NCBI GenBank assembly: GCA_000611775.1
Contig: KK106981.1
Span: 1,417,078-1,481,077, forward strand
Source: Umbilicaria muhlenbergii
Lineage: Eukaryota; Ascomycota; Lecanoromycetes; Umbilicariales; Umbilicariaceae
Reading direction: 5' to 3'
DNA: 64,000 nucleotides
Positions within the stretch are counted from its first letter, which is position 1. Every line of letters begins with the position of its first letter. The notes beneath the pieces were generated by a model, which had not been told where the DNA came from, did not search any database, and saw nothing but the letters and a program-made list of their open reading frames with translations. This document shows, piece by piece, positions 1 through 12,701 of the stretch. The translations under genes were made by a program, and so were the position numbers.

Positions 1-1179
1 GCTTCGGGGATTAGACTGAGTTGCTGAGCCTAGGGGATTGTATTAGTTCCATCATCCTTCTAATTGTATTATGATGACTACCTTCTCTTCCAGAAACTGG
101 GAACTTGTCAGGGTCTTGTACAGTCCAATGATCTAAAGCAGAGACAGCCTTATCTGAGATCTATTAGCCGCGAACCACATAGCTGTACGTCGCTTTTTAC
201 ATTCAGGGGAGCCTCTAATGATTTGGAGTCTAGCATCTTCGAGTGCCGTTGTGAGGAAGGAGACAATGATCGCGAAATCGGTACTATCGGTATCAATATT
301 GCAAAGGTTCTTATGATCAGAACGAAGGCCGAGTAATTGCTCGCGAAGACTATGTGTGGTCACGAAGTCTTTGTCGATAAGCTAAGGGCTTGCAAGTTAG
401 ATATGTAAATACTACCTTACTAGCCACTTCAAAGGCCTCATCGGCCTTCACTGGTTGATATGAGAATAGAGGAACAGCTCACTCACCAGCGCCTTTTTCT
501 TTGATACCAAGGACGTTTTGATCTTAGTCTCCTGAGTCTCATAAACTGACAAAATTGGGACCGGGACATGGGCCTGCTCGAACTGCAATGAGCAGCTGGT
601 GAGCTTTTCAATGTCTTTCAGATCAATCAAACGGTTCTTTTGAGACCCTTTTCCCTGCAGCAATACTAAGGCCGCATTCTGCCAAGTATGTGCATCCTCT
701 GAAGTTGAATGGGGTGTCCCTAATAAGACAACGCCAGCAAGAGCTTGTAGAAAGTGTCGGAAGTTGAATTGTCGTTGGTACGCCAAACGAAGACCCTTAA
801 GCCATTAGCGATAGAAGACCGACTGATGCAATGAGTCTTTACCTACTTCTTTGACAATCAATCCCCCAACACTGTGAGACGCAAGGAGTACAGGGCAATG
901 TTGAAGCTACTGTCTTTGTCAGATTAACAAGCTTCATCCATGTTGACGATTGGTGCCACCTTCTCATCCTCAACCAGCCCCAATAAGCACGTTAAGAAAT
1001 CTTCCCCCCTGTCGAGTAGAGTTTGCCACGACAAAGTTCCTGAGGCCAGACCAGGATCATAGACAAAGACTGCCAGTCCTGGAGCAGTAGCAGCGGGAAT
1101 ACTTTGTAGCCAATGTCGGCCAGTGTGATCATGCCACTCCTTCGGGTGTCCTGTACTCACGCCAGGAACGAGAGCAAAC
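1..1179 (-). CDS. Alpha/beta-hydrolase (SERAC1/DUF676-like) gene, partial
   Basis: This gene reads leftward and runs off the window edge. Four exons can be joined: 1179-960, 906-847, 795-487 and 381 to about 200. The introns are 53, 51 and 105 bp with GT...AG ends, and the frame is kept across each. The joined protein has a nucleophile-elbow motif ASHSVGGLIVKE, then AGVVLLGTPHS, then SLQFEQAHVPVPILSVYET, then LRSDHKNLCNID with an Asp/His region. Known fungal relatives carry this hydrolase domain at the front of NACHT, NB-ARC or ankyrin proteins, or as stand-alone serine esterases. Which type this is cannot be told because the rest lies outside the window. The true start exon is uncertain; I begin at the splice acceptor near 1,180. 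Codon use is ordinary and no hypermutation is seen. Confidence 0.7.
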
Positions 1180-1757
1180 CTGAGCAGCTTTTGTTAACAC
1201 GCCTTGAGCAACATTCCAACTTTGGCGCCACCAGGATCTTACACAGTCTGTATATTTTGACTTCGGAAGAGACTATGCAAGCTCCCGCTTGGTCTCCGTG
1301 AACTAGCTGAGTCTTCCATTCCGACCGGTAATTTCTGAACTAACTAGAGTAGTTTGCGGAGGACAAGTAATAACCTAAAGTTAACGAACCAGATAGATAA
1401 GCACTAAGGATGAAGGGGCACTAGTACTGTAGTACATGTAGGCGACCAAACGGTTGCCAAGGCTGCTAAACTAGATTAGGCTTAGCAGTCTCTTCACAGA
1501 CAGGAAGAGATGTACCGTGGTTGCTCTTCCTCCCTTGTTAAATTGCATTACGAAAATACACAGAACCATAGCTATTTATGCACAGGCTGAGAGTTACGAA
1601 GAAAGTGAGGGGGGGAAGTTAGTTGAGTCTGCAAAGACTTTCACATGCAGTGTCTCACTTTCTGTAAATAATGGTACGTTCAAAATTAATAGCTAAGGAA
1701 ACTGCAAAGGTTTAGGTCACCGCGATGACACCTTAGCTTAACACATCCAATAAACCA
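1180..1757. other. Intergenic spacer between the two left-edge genes
   Basis: No convincing exon was found. The part next to 1,180 may hold an upstream exon or 5' leader of the hydrolase gene, because a splice acceptor preceded by a GTTAAC branch-like site sits at 1,180. The remainder up to the amidase stop codon shows no feature I can name. Confidence 0.4.
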
Positions 1758-4344
1758 TCAGTTCGGGAATAGCTTCGAGCCAGCCAGGACGGTGGTGAAC
1801 CTTCCAGCATTTCTCAGACAGTCTAGGGCTAGATCTAGGAGATCGAGATCTCGGCCTAAGTGGGAAGGAGTGATGGCAGGTCAGCGATAGCCTGGATGAA
1901 ACATAAGAGCGCATGAAGATATGTTTACCTGGAGCTGCAAGCAACGATATGGCCACAGGAAGATGCTCGGTTCGTCCGCTGACCTTAGAGTTATAAGGTA
2001 CTTGTCCAGCTTCATCATGTGATTGTTAGACCGATAGTAGAATCAGCGGGCTCAGTTGAGGCTTACCTGGGACGACCAGCTCAGGCCCTTTTGAAATTGG
2101 CGACAAGAAGAGCATCGGGACCCCAACGGGATTGAAGCGGCTCCTGCAACCAAGATCAGTGCCCTTTCATTGTTTATCTTCAAGGACCCAGACGTTGCCT
2201 CATCTCTGTATCTCGGGGAGATGTTCTCGATAGGCAGTACTACAATCGTGTTGTATTCTTCGACTTGCATCACGACCTGGGAGAACCAATTTCGGTATAC
2301 CTCTAGTCGCTCTACAGCGATGCCCCTTTCGGCCTCTGATATTTTTTCCGAGAGCTCCCTACTCGGCGTGATTAGCTTGAGCACATAGCTGTAGACACTT
2401 CCATTATGTAGGATTCTCATCCATACCATTGCCACCGGACAGGAGGGCTAACGTATGGACTTTTCGAGAACTGTTTTAGGTAATCTCCACGAAACTGATC
2501 GAAGCTGTGGTAGTCATCATAAAAGAATGAATTCCGACAGGCCTAACCCGAGTTAGCTCAGCACTTGCCATGGAGTATGCCAGATGCCCACGTCCTTCAT
2601 ATACTCCTGGAGACACTGGCCTTTAGCTTCGGCGGGTGGTAACATGTCCCATACGTAGTCGAAGGAGACTTTCCTTTGTTTCACTCCAAGCGATGACTCA
2701 AGATCTGTAACGAACTGGTCAATGATATTCAACTGGTCTTGGTTGGAGATCAAAGACATGTAATCTGTAGCGTAGATGATCGAGGGAGGAAGCTAGATCG
2801 TGAGTTAGAGATATAGAGGAGGGTCGGCCATGCAGAACATACAGCAGATGTAGGAGGAAGCATCTTGCCGTACCAGGTGTCTGCAAACGCTCGACATATC
2901 TTGAGATCTCTGCCGAAGAATGTTGGGACGTCAAATTGCCTAACAAGGTTCGATTAGAAAGATTTTCGAGCAAAGACAACGAGGTCAAGTCTATACCTAA
3001 AGCTGGGGATATAACCATCAACAGGCAGTACCCCGTGCGAAGGACGCAAGGCAAAGCAGCCGTTCCAATGCCCTGGCCGCCGTCCACTTCCACTGGCTGT
3101 GGATCTCAGTGAGCTCCTTCAGAATTTCGGATGAGATAAGCAGCCTTACTGTCCGATCCTATGGCAATATCTAACCACGAATACGAGGCAATCGCAGCAC
3201 CACTGCCGCTGCTACTTCCTGCCGGCGATTGGTACCCGTCTGCACGAGGGTTCCATGGCGCCTGAAAATCAACGCATTCAATAGGCTCCTCAGTTGCAGC
3301 AAATGAAGCCAGCTTCGTGGTCCCAACGATTGTAGCACCTGCCTGGATTAACAATTTGATGCAAGTAGCAGTGTCAGCTGCTGGTGCGTATAAATCGTAA
3401 TAAGCCCGGTTACAGAGGGAGGTCTGAATGCCCCGAACTTGAAAGATGTCCTTGACAGCAACCCTCAGACCCGAAAGGGACTTCCTGGAACCGCCAAGAC
3501 CAGGAAGCCGTGAGGGTACAGCTATGTTAATCGTTTGAGTGTAATCACCACCAGTGTGGAGCTCCGTAGCTTCGCTGATAATTGATCAGTTTATGAAAGA
3601 AAGAAAGGTGGCGTCAAGCCTACCCTTCTGGGCCCGGTATAAGAGCCGTTACAAATGCACCTTGAACATCGTCATAGAGTCGGCGGATCTCCAGGAGGTG
3701 CTGCCCGGATGTGAGATATGGGCCCTGAGGCGGGCCAGTCTCGCCTTCTGCAGTATATATGTCAATCCATACTGTTCCAAGAGAAGCCAAAAGCTCCCTC
3801 GCGCCTGTTGTGATGTCAAGCTCTTCGCCTTTGCCGGCTCCAGTGAATATGATCCCGCTCAGGAACTCGTCACGAAAGACATCGTCAGAGACACGAAAGC
3901 TTTCGATGCACTCCTTCAGCCATTCCTCGGTAACCCGATGCCTGTAGTTGAGGCATATGACTAGAGCATATGATGGTGGACCTTTATGATGCGTGAGGAA
4001 AGGCTGGAAGCAAGTCGTCAGCAAGCTCGCCAATACCAAAATCTGCCTGCATACCTCCGAGCATTCCAGCGCGATGAACCTGTCATCCCCAATATAGAAC
4101 GGCCGCCGATGGGCATCAGCAAACACGGCGTTTGCAACGGCTCCCGCGTTGTTCTCAGTCGAAACGGTCCTGTTCATTGTCGTAGTAATAGCCTTATTTG
4201 CTTGAAGCCAGACGGTAATCGGGAGCAATGCACATATATCCTGTCTGTGGTTCGCCTTTGTTGTGGCGAAGGCATTCAGCTGACCAACTGGCCGCGTCCA
4301 ACAAACAGCCCTCGGCTTTGCTTCTCAACAGGGGAAAAGGTCAT
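1758..4344 (-). CDS. Amidase-signature family protein, eleven exons, intact
   Basis: Exons on the minus strand: 4344-4285, 4240-3624, 3574-3150, 3096-2997, 2939-2843, 2792-2592, 2542-2427, 2358-2194, 2143-2067, 2009-1929 and 1855-1758. The ten introns are 44-73 bp with GT...AG ends, several with CTAAC/CTGAC-like branch sites. Together they give 679 codons including stop, with the frame kept throughout. Domain order: an N-terminal region ending in RLYDDVQGAFVTALIPGPEG, the amidase lysine in RVAVKDIF, the Ser-rich signature YQSPAGSSSGSGA, GSDTSGSGRRPGHWNGCF, VPTFFGRDLKIC and LEVYRNWF. Amidase-signature enzymes use a Ser-cisSer-Lys triad to hydrolyse amides; Lys and the Ser cluster are present. 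The layout matches fungal amidases with an Arp1-like N-terminal domain. The substrate cannot be told. The start is inferred from a 20-codon first exon. A further in-frame 51-bp intron may lie within exon 2. No hypermutation is seen. Confidence 0.87.
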
Positions 4345-4808
4345 AGCCTTACCGTGAACCTCGCTAGGAAGATGTGCTGTCGGAAGACGGAAGCTAAAAA
4401 TTATTGGGTAAGGTAGCAATCACGGCCGATACGTCTGTGCTAGGCCACGTCACAATCACAGTGAGGTTGGCAAATATGCAGCGTGATTACATTAAGTGCA
4501 GGTTTGCAAGTCCTAGTAAACAAACGGCCAACAGCGTTCATGTTGTTGCATGCGGAGAATTGTTCGTCCGCCCCGGCCAATGCAGCAGCCCCGGGACGGG
4601 CATTGACTGTGCTACGAAGCGAAAAATCTAAGTAAGGTAAGTGCTGTGGCCAACATTACGTAATCAGTCGAGTATTAGTTATTTCGAGGCTCTATAGCTT
4701 CTACGAATAAGACACTCATTATTTGAATTCTCAACCCCATTAGTAGGACCTCATTCACTGAGGGCTGAACTGGGATTCTTCACTGAGAGCACCTCCTACA
4801 ACAATTCT
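4345..4808. other. Amidase upstream region, no gene seen
   Basis: This stretch is upstream of the amidase start and has ordinary base composition. Short open frames exist on both strands, but none has recognisable protein character or convincing splice structure. It presumably contains the amidase promoter; no clear TATA box was picked out. Confidence 0.4.
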
Positions 4809-5060
4809 GCATACGCCTGTCTCATCAGCCTCTTGGGGCTTCCTTCCTGAACGATTATACCCCACGGTGACCAGAACACGTACGGCTGGCTGCAAATCAC
4901 GTCTGAAACTCCCTCCAACACCACATATGAAGCCACAGAAATCCCGCATACGCCTGTCTCATCAGCCTCTTGGGCTTCCTTCCTGAACGATCAGACCCCA
5001 CGGCGACCAGAACACGTACGGCTGACTGTGAATCATGTACAAAACGCCCCCTAAAACACG
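4809..5060. repeat. Imperfect direct repeat, ~100 bp copies 137 bp apart
   Basis: Copy 1 starts at 4,809 and copy 2 at 4,946, both opening with GCATACGCCTGTCTCATCAG. The copies share about 100 bp with scattered C/T and G/A differences, for example TTATACCCC against TCAGACCCC. It lies in the spacer between the amidase gene and the AT-rich block. Function is unknown; it may be the remnant of a tandem duplication. Confidence 0.75.
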
Positions 5061-5835
5061 TTCGCCACCAAACAACGACTACATGAGTGGGCGATCATCT
5101 CTACCGTTGAATACGACTTGCCGTTTCTGGCAGAAGGAAGAAGAATAGGCAGGCATAACTTCTAACTACAAACATTGAGGAAGGAGGAACAAAGCATCAA
5201 AGTACCTTCTACACTGAGTTAACATATCACAACAAACCAGGTATAAGTAGGAGAGCTGAGATTTAATTCTTCTCATCATACTTTTACCCCTCACTCCTCA
5301 CCTCATTTCTCATGAACCCCCTCCCCCCCCTTAAGAATGAAGAGCATGATAGATGTTGAGAGCCTCTAACCTTAGAAGTCAAGTCAAGCTAGGGAAGCAG
5401 AGGCAGAGCTGAGTCACAGATCAATTGAACCCTCAGAGATTTAAAAAGTCATCATTAAACTTAAACAGCTTTCACTCACTTCTTGAGATCATCAGAGAGA
5501 GATGACAGAGTGAAACAAACCTCCTGACAATAATATAAAACCACTCAGTCAACACCTCTCTTTTAGAAGGCTGTCATACAGCTGATAAACTGTCTCACCT
5601 GAAAGATAAGTTATTACTCTTATCAACAGAGTGCTCATTAGCAGGAACTTATATCTTTAAACCTCTCAATACTCAATTCTTGCCTGAAGGAGCCTCACAT
5701 CCTTCAGCATGAAAAATCATGAGCATCAATCCTCAACTACAACTGTGAGGGTTCATTAATGAAAATTCATCAATAATTATATCAACACTTGATCAAGAAT
5801 TCCTCACCTTTAACTCACAACTTTCAGCTGTAAAC

Positions 5836-6721
5836 ATGATGAATTTCAAGATCTCAACCTTTCATGAAGCCTCTGATGAAGATGTTGAGGAATTTATTGA
5901 ATTCATTCATTATGACTTCACTCTGATGATGAATCAGTTTAAGACAGTCACAGATAAGAATCATGTTAAGATGTTCTTATTAATTTTCAATGTGAAAGAC
6001 TCAGATGACGGATACATCAGGAAATGAATATCAAGTCAATCATCAGAAATTAAGACAAGTTTCACAAAGTTGTCAACAGCACTTAAGCTTTAATACTCAT
6101 TATCAGACATGAAAGACCTGCAGGCAGAAGTAATAAATAAATTATGCATAATAAAGTAAGAGGGAAGAAGGCTGACAGATTACATTAAAAAGATGAAAGA
6201 TATAAGCAAAAATCTCCTTGAATTGATTCAAGGAGAAGTGTTGAAACAGTTGATTAAAGAACTCAATAACAGTATGACATGAAGAATTGTCAGAGGACAA
6301 TTGAGGAAATGCAACAAGAGAACATTGAAAGAAACAATTCAAATGATTGAAGATGCAGATGAAGAAGATGTTCATGAAAAAATGTCATTTATCATCACAT
6401 GAAAATTGAAGAAGTTTTCAGGTCTCAAGGATTCTGAGCTGATGATTGCACAGATGTTGAAAGAACAGTGATTAAATAAAGAAGTGAAGTTAAAGAAACA
6501 ACAAAGAGATCAAGAAGTGAGTATTAAACAAATGAAGATGCTGATTAATAAGTTCTTAAGTATTCAATTAAACATCATCAACTTTGAAGAGCTCATCAAC
6601 TCACTCTTGTCAATTATCAATGAATCATTCATGTCAATCAACTGTAATGCTGAATATCAGGGCAATCAAACATTAGCTCAGCTCTCACAAAGCTTAAAAA
6701 ACTGATATGATGATGAAGGAG
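5836..6721 (+). pseudogene. Element I gag, 5' part (interrupted)
   Basis: The frame starts with MMNFKISTFHEASDEDVEEF and continues through TGA codons to SLKNWYDDEG, where element II is inserted (reading TGA as Trp for display). Content is like retrotransposon gag: a charged capsid-like region with EVINKLCIIKWEGRRLTDYI and TWRIVRGQLRKCNK. The stop codons are TGA plus few others. The coding sense resumes at 54,478. The 5' leader 5,250-5,835 has no recognisable gene. Confidence 0.65.
6717..6721. repeat. Target-site duplication of element II (left)
   Basis: AGGAG directly before the TGTAA start of the left LTR. It matches AGGAG at 54,473-54,477, directly after the CTCACA end of the right LTR fragment. 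Confidence 0.85.
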
Positions 6722-7660
6722 TGTAAACATATTATCATGAAGTAATATCTTAATTAAGAAATTATGAAGCTATGTGATAATAGTGACTTAAGCTTATAAT
6801 AAGTGATTCACAATAATATGATATTGCTAGTAGGTAGAGAATTATTGTTAAGAAAGAAAGTGAGACATGTTTTAACCTCATAATATATCTCTTCTGAAGT
6901 TAATCAGTCTGAGGAAGGTCTCATAAAGCAGTCACCTCAGTGAAGCTGTCTTCACAAGATGTTCATTGTTGAATCACATCTCTGTGAGATGTCATCAATG
7001 ATGTTGACTCTTTTAATCACTTTCATGAAGTGTTAAAAGTGATGTTTATAATTAAACTCTCTTGTGAGGTTGATCTGTGTGAAGTAATCATTTCAGTGAA
7101 GCTGTCTTCACAAGATGTTCATTGTTGAATCACATCTCTGTGAGATGTCATCAATGATGTTGACTCTTTTAATCACTTTCATGAAGTGTTAAAAGTGATG
7201 TTTATAATTAAACTCTCTTGTGAGGTTGATCTGTGTGAAGTAATCATTTCAGTGAAGCTGTCTTCACAAGATGTTCATTGTTGAATCACATCTCTGTGAG
7301 ATGTCATCAATGATGTTGACTCTTTTAATCACTTTCATGAAGTGTTAAAAGTGATGTTTATAATTAAACTCTCTTGTGAGGTTGATCTGTGTGAAGTAAT
7401 CATTTCAGTGAAGCTGTCTTCACAAGATGTTCATTGTTGAATCACATCTCTGTGAGATGTCATCAATGATGTTGACTCTTTTAATCACTTTCATGAAGTG
7501 TTAAAAGTGATGTTTATAATTAAACTCTCTTGTGAGGTTGATCTGTGTGAAGTAATCATTTCAGTGAAGCTGTCTTCACAAGATGTTCATTGTTGAATCA
7601 CATTTTCATGAGGTATCATCAATGATGTTGACTTCTTTAATCACTTTCATGAAGTGTCAA
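6722..7660 (-). repeat. Left (3') LTR of element II, expanded and truncated
   Basis: The first ~220 bp align with the element IV LTR (28,945 on). The LTR is then lengthened by four extra 156-bp units and breaks off at CATGAAGTGTC, where the foldback element begins. The remaining ~130 bp of the LTR and ~200 bp of internal sequence are missing, judged against element IV. Confidence 0.8.
6942..7660. repeat. 156-bp tandem repeat inside the LTR (4 full units plus part)
   Basis: The motif GAAGCTGTCTTCACAAGATG recurs at 6,942, 7,098, 7,254, 7,410 and 7,566, exactly 156 bp apart. The first four units are essentially identical; the fifth is partial and differs (TTTTCATGAGGTA). All units already carry the decayed TGA/TCA-rich composition, so the amplification appears to post-date the mutation. 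Confidence 0.93.
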
Positions 7661-8756
7661 GCACTGTATAAGTGTTGAGTTCTGAATATTTAAAGAACTT
7701 CAAGATTTTCGCCACTTAAAAATTTACACACTTTAATTACTTTTGCACCTCAACAGATATGAAGAAACTTTTAATGCATAAGTTATAAAGAACAGTATTT
7801 TTTATTAATGTTAAATTAAAAGTTTCTTCATAACTGCTGTTGTTGTTAAGTTATCTTTAATTCAAGTTTTCAATAGTGAAAAATCTTTCAAAAAAAGTCA
7901 CATACTTTGATTAACTATTGCGCTTTTATACTTATGATATAATTTTCAGTTTATAAGTTGTAGAGAATAAGCTATTAAACAGTTTTATAACTTGAAGTTT
8001 TTTTATAACTGTTGTTGTTAAAAGTTACATTGATTTCAAACTTTCAGTTATGAAAATCACAACATTAATAAACAGACTTTTAATGCCTTTTTGAATAACT
8101 CAACAACAACAACACATAAAAAGAAACTTTGTATCAGAAAACTCTTAAACAGCTTATTCTCTACACCTTATAAACTGAAAGTTATATTATAAGTATAAAA
8201 GCGCAATAGTTATTCAAAGTATGTGACTTTTTTTGAAAGATTTTTCGCTATTGAAAACTTGAATTAAATATAACTTAAGAACAACAGCAGTTATGAAGAA
8301 ACTTTTAGTTTTACATTAATAGAGAATACTGTTCTTTATAACTTGTGCATTGAAAGTTTCTTCGTATCTGTTGAGGTGCAAAAGTTATTAAAGTGTGTAG
8401 ATTTTTAAGTGATGAAAATCTTGAAGTTCTTTAAATATTCAGAACTCAACACTTATACAGTGCTTTCAGACTCAACAAATCATGATTTTTTATTGCAGAA
8501 AAGTGAATTTTAGCAAAAGTTTACTTATTATAAGTTTTACTGTTATTATAACACTGTGTGTGTACTTGTTTAAACAATTGTTTTAATAACTGTTTTTTTA
8601 TCACAAAATTTTGATGTTCCGCTCAAGATTTAAGGTTGAGCTCAAAGCGCTCAGCAGGTGCTAAGAGCGGCTGTTAGCTGAGACATGAGATCAGAAGCTC
8701 AGAGCGCTCAAAGTGCTAAAAACTAGCTCAAAGTTAACTTGCTAAATTGCTGATGC
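7661..8756. mobile_element. Foldback (long inverted repeat) element, copy 1, left arm truncated
   Basis: AAGCACTGTATAAGTG at 7,661 pairs with its reverse complement ending at 8,465, giving arms of about 350-400 bp around a centre near 8,063. The right arm continues to the terminus AAATTGCTGATG at 8,756, matching copy 2 at 62,721-64,000. The outer ~290 bp of the left arm are absent. No open frame of note is present, so it is non-autonomous. Sub-motifs include (CAA)n and repeated AAAGTTTCTTCATA. Confidence 0.85.
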
Positions 8757-9700
8757 TGCAAGATGTTTGTGAAGTTATGATTGATTTATACATTGACTCA
8801 GTGTTTATAATAATTGTTGCTCATTTGTGAGCCTGTTCAGCTGTTCATGAGGTCATTCAGATTCACTTTGCTAAGCTTCATGAATGACTTCATGCAGATC
8901 ATAAGGTCAGAGTTTTCACTGTCAACAATCTTCACAACTTTAATCACTTCTCACCTCTCATCAGGTAAGTTTATGATAATGATTTTTATTTATTTCCTCT
9001 CTTTATGCGGGCTGTCAACAGTGCCTCATGTAATCATATCTTTCACAGGGTAGCTTGATCATGAGTAAAATCATGAGTGATCTGTAAATATTCTTTGTGA
9101 TCACTTTTCATGAAAGTGCTTCATGATTGACCTTTGTGAAGTGATTTCACTTTCAGTCCTTCAGCAGCTTAATGCTCTGATGAGCAGAAGAAATCTTAAC
9201 CCTTTGCTCAATTTTCTCATGAACATGTATCAGCATTGATTATGACTCACAGAGCTTCAGGGAAGTCCTCATGAAACTTTTTAATTAATTTCTTAAAGTT
9301 GCAGATGTTATTTGCAGGTTCTTAAGTGATCTCTGAGGATTTCTTTCACACAATGCAGTATTGTAAAACAGGTTTATCCTCAGGGCTGATCACAATTCAT
9401 GAGGTGATTATAATCTCAACCTCTCACTCCCTTTCAGCTGAGTTCTTCATGAGGTGAAGTGATTTAAACTCTGATGTATCCTTACCTGCCTGCAGTTTAT
9501 AATCATGAAGCAGGTTAACATGAAACACATCATGAATATGAAGTTTCTTTGATAATTTCAGCTGATAAGCAACATTCTCAATCTTCTTTATAATCTGAAA
9601 GGGTTCATAACACTGTTAATTTAGCTTTCATGAGAATCACTTCAGAGTTATGTTCTTAACTTTTAATCAGATCAACTGTCTGACTCTATAAGTCACATCA
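8757..9700 (-). other. Element II internal region near its 3' end, noncoding relic
   Basis: This matches 29,600-29,830 and then 45,700-46,280 of element IV at the nucleotide level. No reading frame with protein character is clear. It presumably holds the 3' end of pol and untranslated sequence in the minus-strand orientation. Confidence 0.5.
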
Positions 9701-12700
9701 AGGTGAAACTGATTGTAGTGCTTAACTTGATACTCTTAAGACTTCACAAGAGCTCTGCAGACTTCTATTCAAGTTTTGTGAAGACACTTCATAAGCTGCT
9801 CAGCTTCAATGATAATTCCTTTAACTGCAGAGTACTTCATGAGTTCCTCTGCAGTGAGCATATTCAATCTAAGTATGAAGTCATAGATGACCTCAAACAG
9901 TGCTTTTTCAGTAGAAGAGTGTAAACTCATGTTGTACATGAACTCAATTAATGTTAAAAGTGAGGCTTAATTGTCCTGTTGATAATTAACATAACTTCAC
10001 AGGTACTGTTTCAGCATGTTATTTTATCATTCAGTCTGCTCATCAGTTTGCAGATGAAAGGCAGTGCTCAATTAATAATTAATCTTCAACATGAACATCA
10101 AGTTGACTCAGAGTCATGAGGTAAAAACAGATCTGCAATTTGAAATTAAAGTTTAAATGACTTCATGTAATTTAACAATCTTTTTAACAAAGGCTTTCAT
10201 GAGTTGATCAGCAGTTCAGTCCTTTCTGACTGAAAAATAATGTGCCATTTTTGAGAATTTACACATCATCATCAGTATGACATTGTACACACCCTCATAA
10301 GCATGGCTCTCTGAAAGGTTAATTATGAAGTTTAAGATGAGTATCTCTCAGAGTTTCTTCAAGATAAATATGAGCTGTAATAATTCAAGTTATTTTCTGT
10401 GAATGACTCTGGCTCCTTGACAGATAAAACAAGAATTGCAGTACTTCTGAATTTACTTCTGCATGTTCAGTCAGTAGTACTTTGCATGTATCAGAGTAAA
10501 GATTTTCTCTGTTGTGAGGTGACTTGCAAGTGACTCATCATGACACTTCTTAATAATCTCAAGTCATAATGACTTCACATGAGGTATATAAAGCATTGAG
10601 TTAAAGTATAAAAGATCATCTCTTTATGATCAGAGTAAGTAAAAACCTGACATTCTTGAATAAACTTCATGAGTAGTGATCTGTTTCAGCATATGCTTCA
10701 TGAGAGGATCAATTCACAAGAATTCAGATAACATTTTAATGAGAGAGACATCAATCTCCTTGTAAGGTTCTTCATTTAAAACAGCCTCAGAGGCTTGTTT
10801 CTGTTGATTTCACTGCTGAGGACTTGTTGTGCTTGTAATTAATACCTCATGAAGGTGTACCTCCTGAGTCAATAAATCATCTTTAAGCTCAACTGAAATT
10901 AAAACTACTGTCAGGAACAGCACTTGTTGCAACATTAAAACATCCTTAATCTGATTCTCTTGTTTCACTTCATGTTGATGATCAGGTCTTCATGAAGGAT
11001 CATCAACAAAATTTAAATTTTCCTTTTAATAAATGATAACAAAATCATAAACTGATAAAGTCAACACTCATCAAACCTGTCTTCATGAGAGCTTATGAGT
11101 AGTTATAAAGCTTCACAAGCTTAAATGATCTGATAACACCTCAACTGAATGAGTGAATCCTTTTAAATAGTGTCATCAATGATGAAAACTTTCAATTATC
11201 ATAAGCAGTTCTTCATCATGAGTTTCATACTTTTATTTCATGAATATCATCTTTCATGAGAAATAAGCTGTAACTCTTCACTCATCAAGGTGCTTTTGTG
11301 AGAGAATGTCTGAGATCACATACCCTGAGGCATTCATTTCAAGCTGTATTGATAATGTGATGTTGAAATGCTGCAGGAATGAAGCAGTAGTGAAAGTTTG
11401 CATAAGAATTTTAAAGATAATCTGTGCTTTCAAAGACAGGAAGTCTGCTCTTCATGAGATTAACTTCTTGTTTAATTTTGCATTAAACTCTTTAGTGATC
11501 TCTGTGAGAGGTGCAGTGATACATGAGAAGCTCTGTATGAACCTCTGATAAAAGTTCATGAAGCTCAAAAATGTTTACACTTCATGCACACTTTTTGACT
11601 CTGATCAGTTGACAATGATGAATATGTAATTCATCTTCATTTCAACCCTCATATCTGTGATAATGTATCTCAAGAAGGGCACACACTTCACATTAAATAA
11701 GTATTTAAAAAGCTTTGTGAACAACTCTGTCATGAGCAGAGTTTTCAAGACAATCTGAATATGCTGTTCATGCTGACTCTCTTTCATTGAGTAAATCAGT
11801 ATATCATTCAGGAATACAATCATGAAGATGTTTAAATATTCATGAAGAACTTCATAAATATAAGACTGAAAACTCACAGGAGCATTGATAAGCTCAAAAA
11901 GTATAATTAAATATTCATACAGCTTGTACTTAGTATGAAATGCTGTCTTTCACTCATCACCCTCATGTATGCAGATGTGATAATAAGTGATTTTAACATT
12001 AATCTTCATAAAGATCTGAGCATCACAGACATGATTCATGATCTCATTAATTAATGATAGAGGATATCAGTTTTTTTAAGTAATAACATTTAACCTCTGA
12101 TAATTCATGCAGAGCTGCAAGCCTTCATCATTCTTAAATACAAAGAGCATTGACACTCTCATGAAAGATTATGATAACTGAATAAACTCATTCATGAAAT
12201 TAATATTTAAATACTTCTGTAGTACAGTCAACTCCTTCATGAAAAAGTTGTACATAAGATCAAAAGATGATGTTGTTTTTTTCAGAAGATTAATTGAGTG
12301 ATCTCTTTTGTAATAAGAAGGCAGAGTTTTCACTTGAGTTTTTAAAAAAACCTTCATGAGGCTCTTGTAAGCTTCAAGAATCAGATTCATGAAGTTTTTC
12401 AATTTATTAAAATTTATCATCTGTAATTCCTGCATCATGTAATTTACCTTAAGGTCTCTGAGTTTTCTCATGAGGTCTTTTAAAGTGATCTTTTTCAGCA
12501 GTGAAGTTGTTAAAAAGTCTTTTACATCTGATCTTCACTGTACTGTAAGATTGATGAAGTCAACCTTCAGATTATTTCATCATAATCATGATAATTTTAA
12601 GATCACTGACATCTTTAAGTCAGCAGAGGTAAAAGGTTTATAAGTTTATTTTCAAACTCTGAAAGAATCCTGAACCTTTACTACTTCATGATAAACAGAA
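9700..12700 (-). pseudogene. Element II pol relic (integrase, RNase H, reverse transcriptase)
   Basis: The clearest part is reverse transcriptase at 11,877-11,605 (minus): SFQSYIYEVL, then IVFLNDILIYS with the catalytic YxDD-type box changed to LNDI, then EHIQIVLKTL and the FLRYIIT block. Upstream, 12,471-12,169 gives SINLLKKTTSSFDLMYNFFMKELTVLQKYLN, matching the start of Ty3/gypsy RT. Stops are mostly TGA. The region is parallel to 46,280-49,280 in element IV, so the two can be aligned over several kilobases. Integrase should lie at about 9,900-10,900 but is too decayed for me to place motifs. Confidence 0.7.
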
Positions 12701-12701
12701 T

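Noticed and set aside
1738-1956. Separate small minus-strand protein MAISLLAAPGKH...
   Set aside because: It is amidase exon 9 read through a 73-bp intron into the wrong frame; splicing restores the family C-terminus.
3554-3964. Plus-strand open frame of 136 codons
   Set aside because: It is antisense to amidase exons 2-3, which have clear domain motifs and splice structure on the minus strand.
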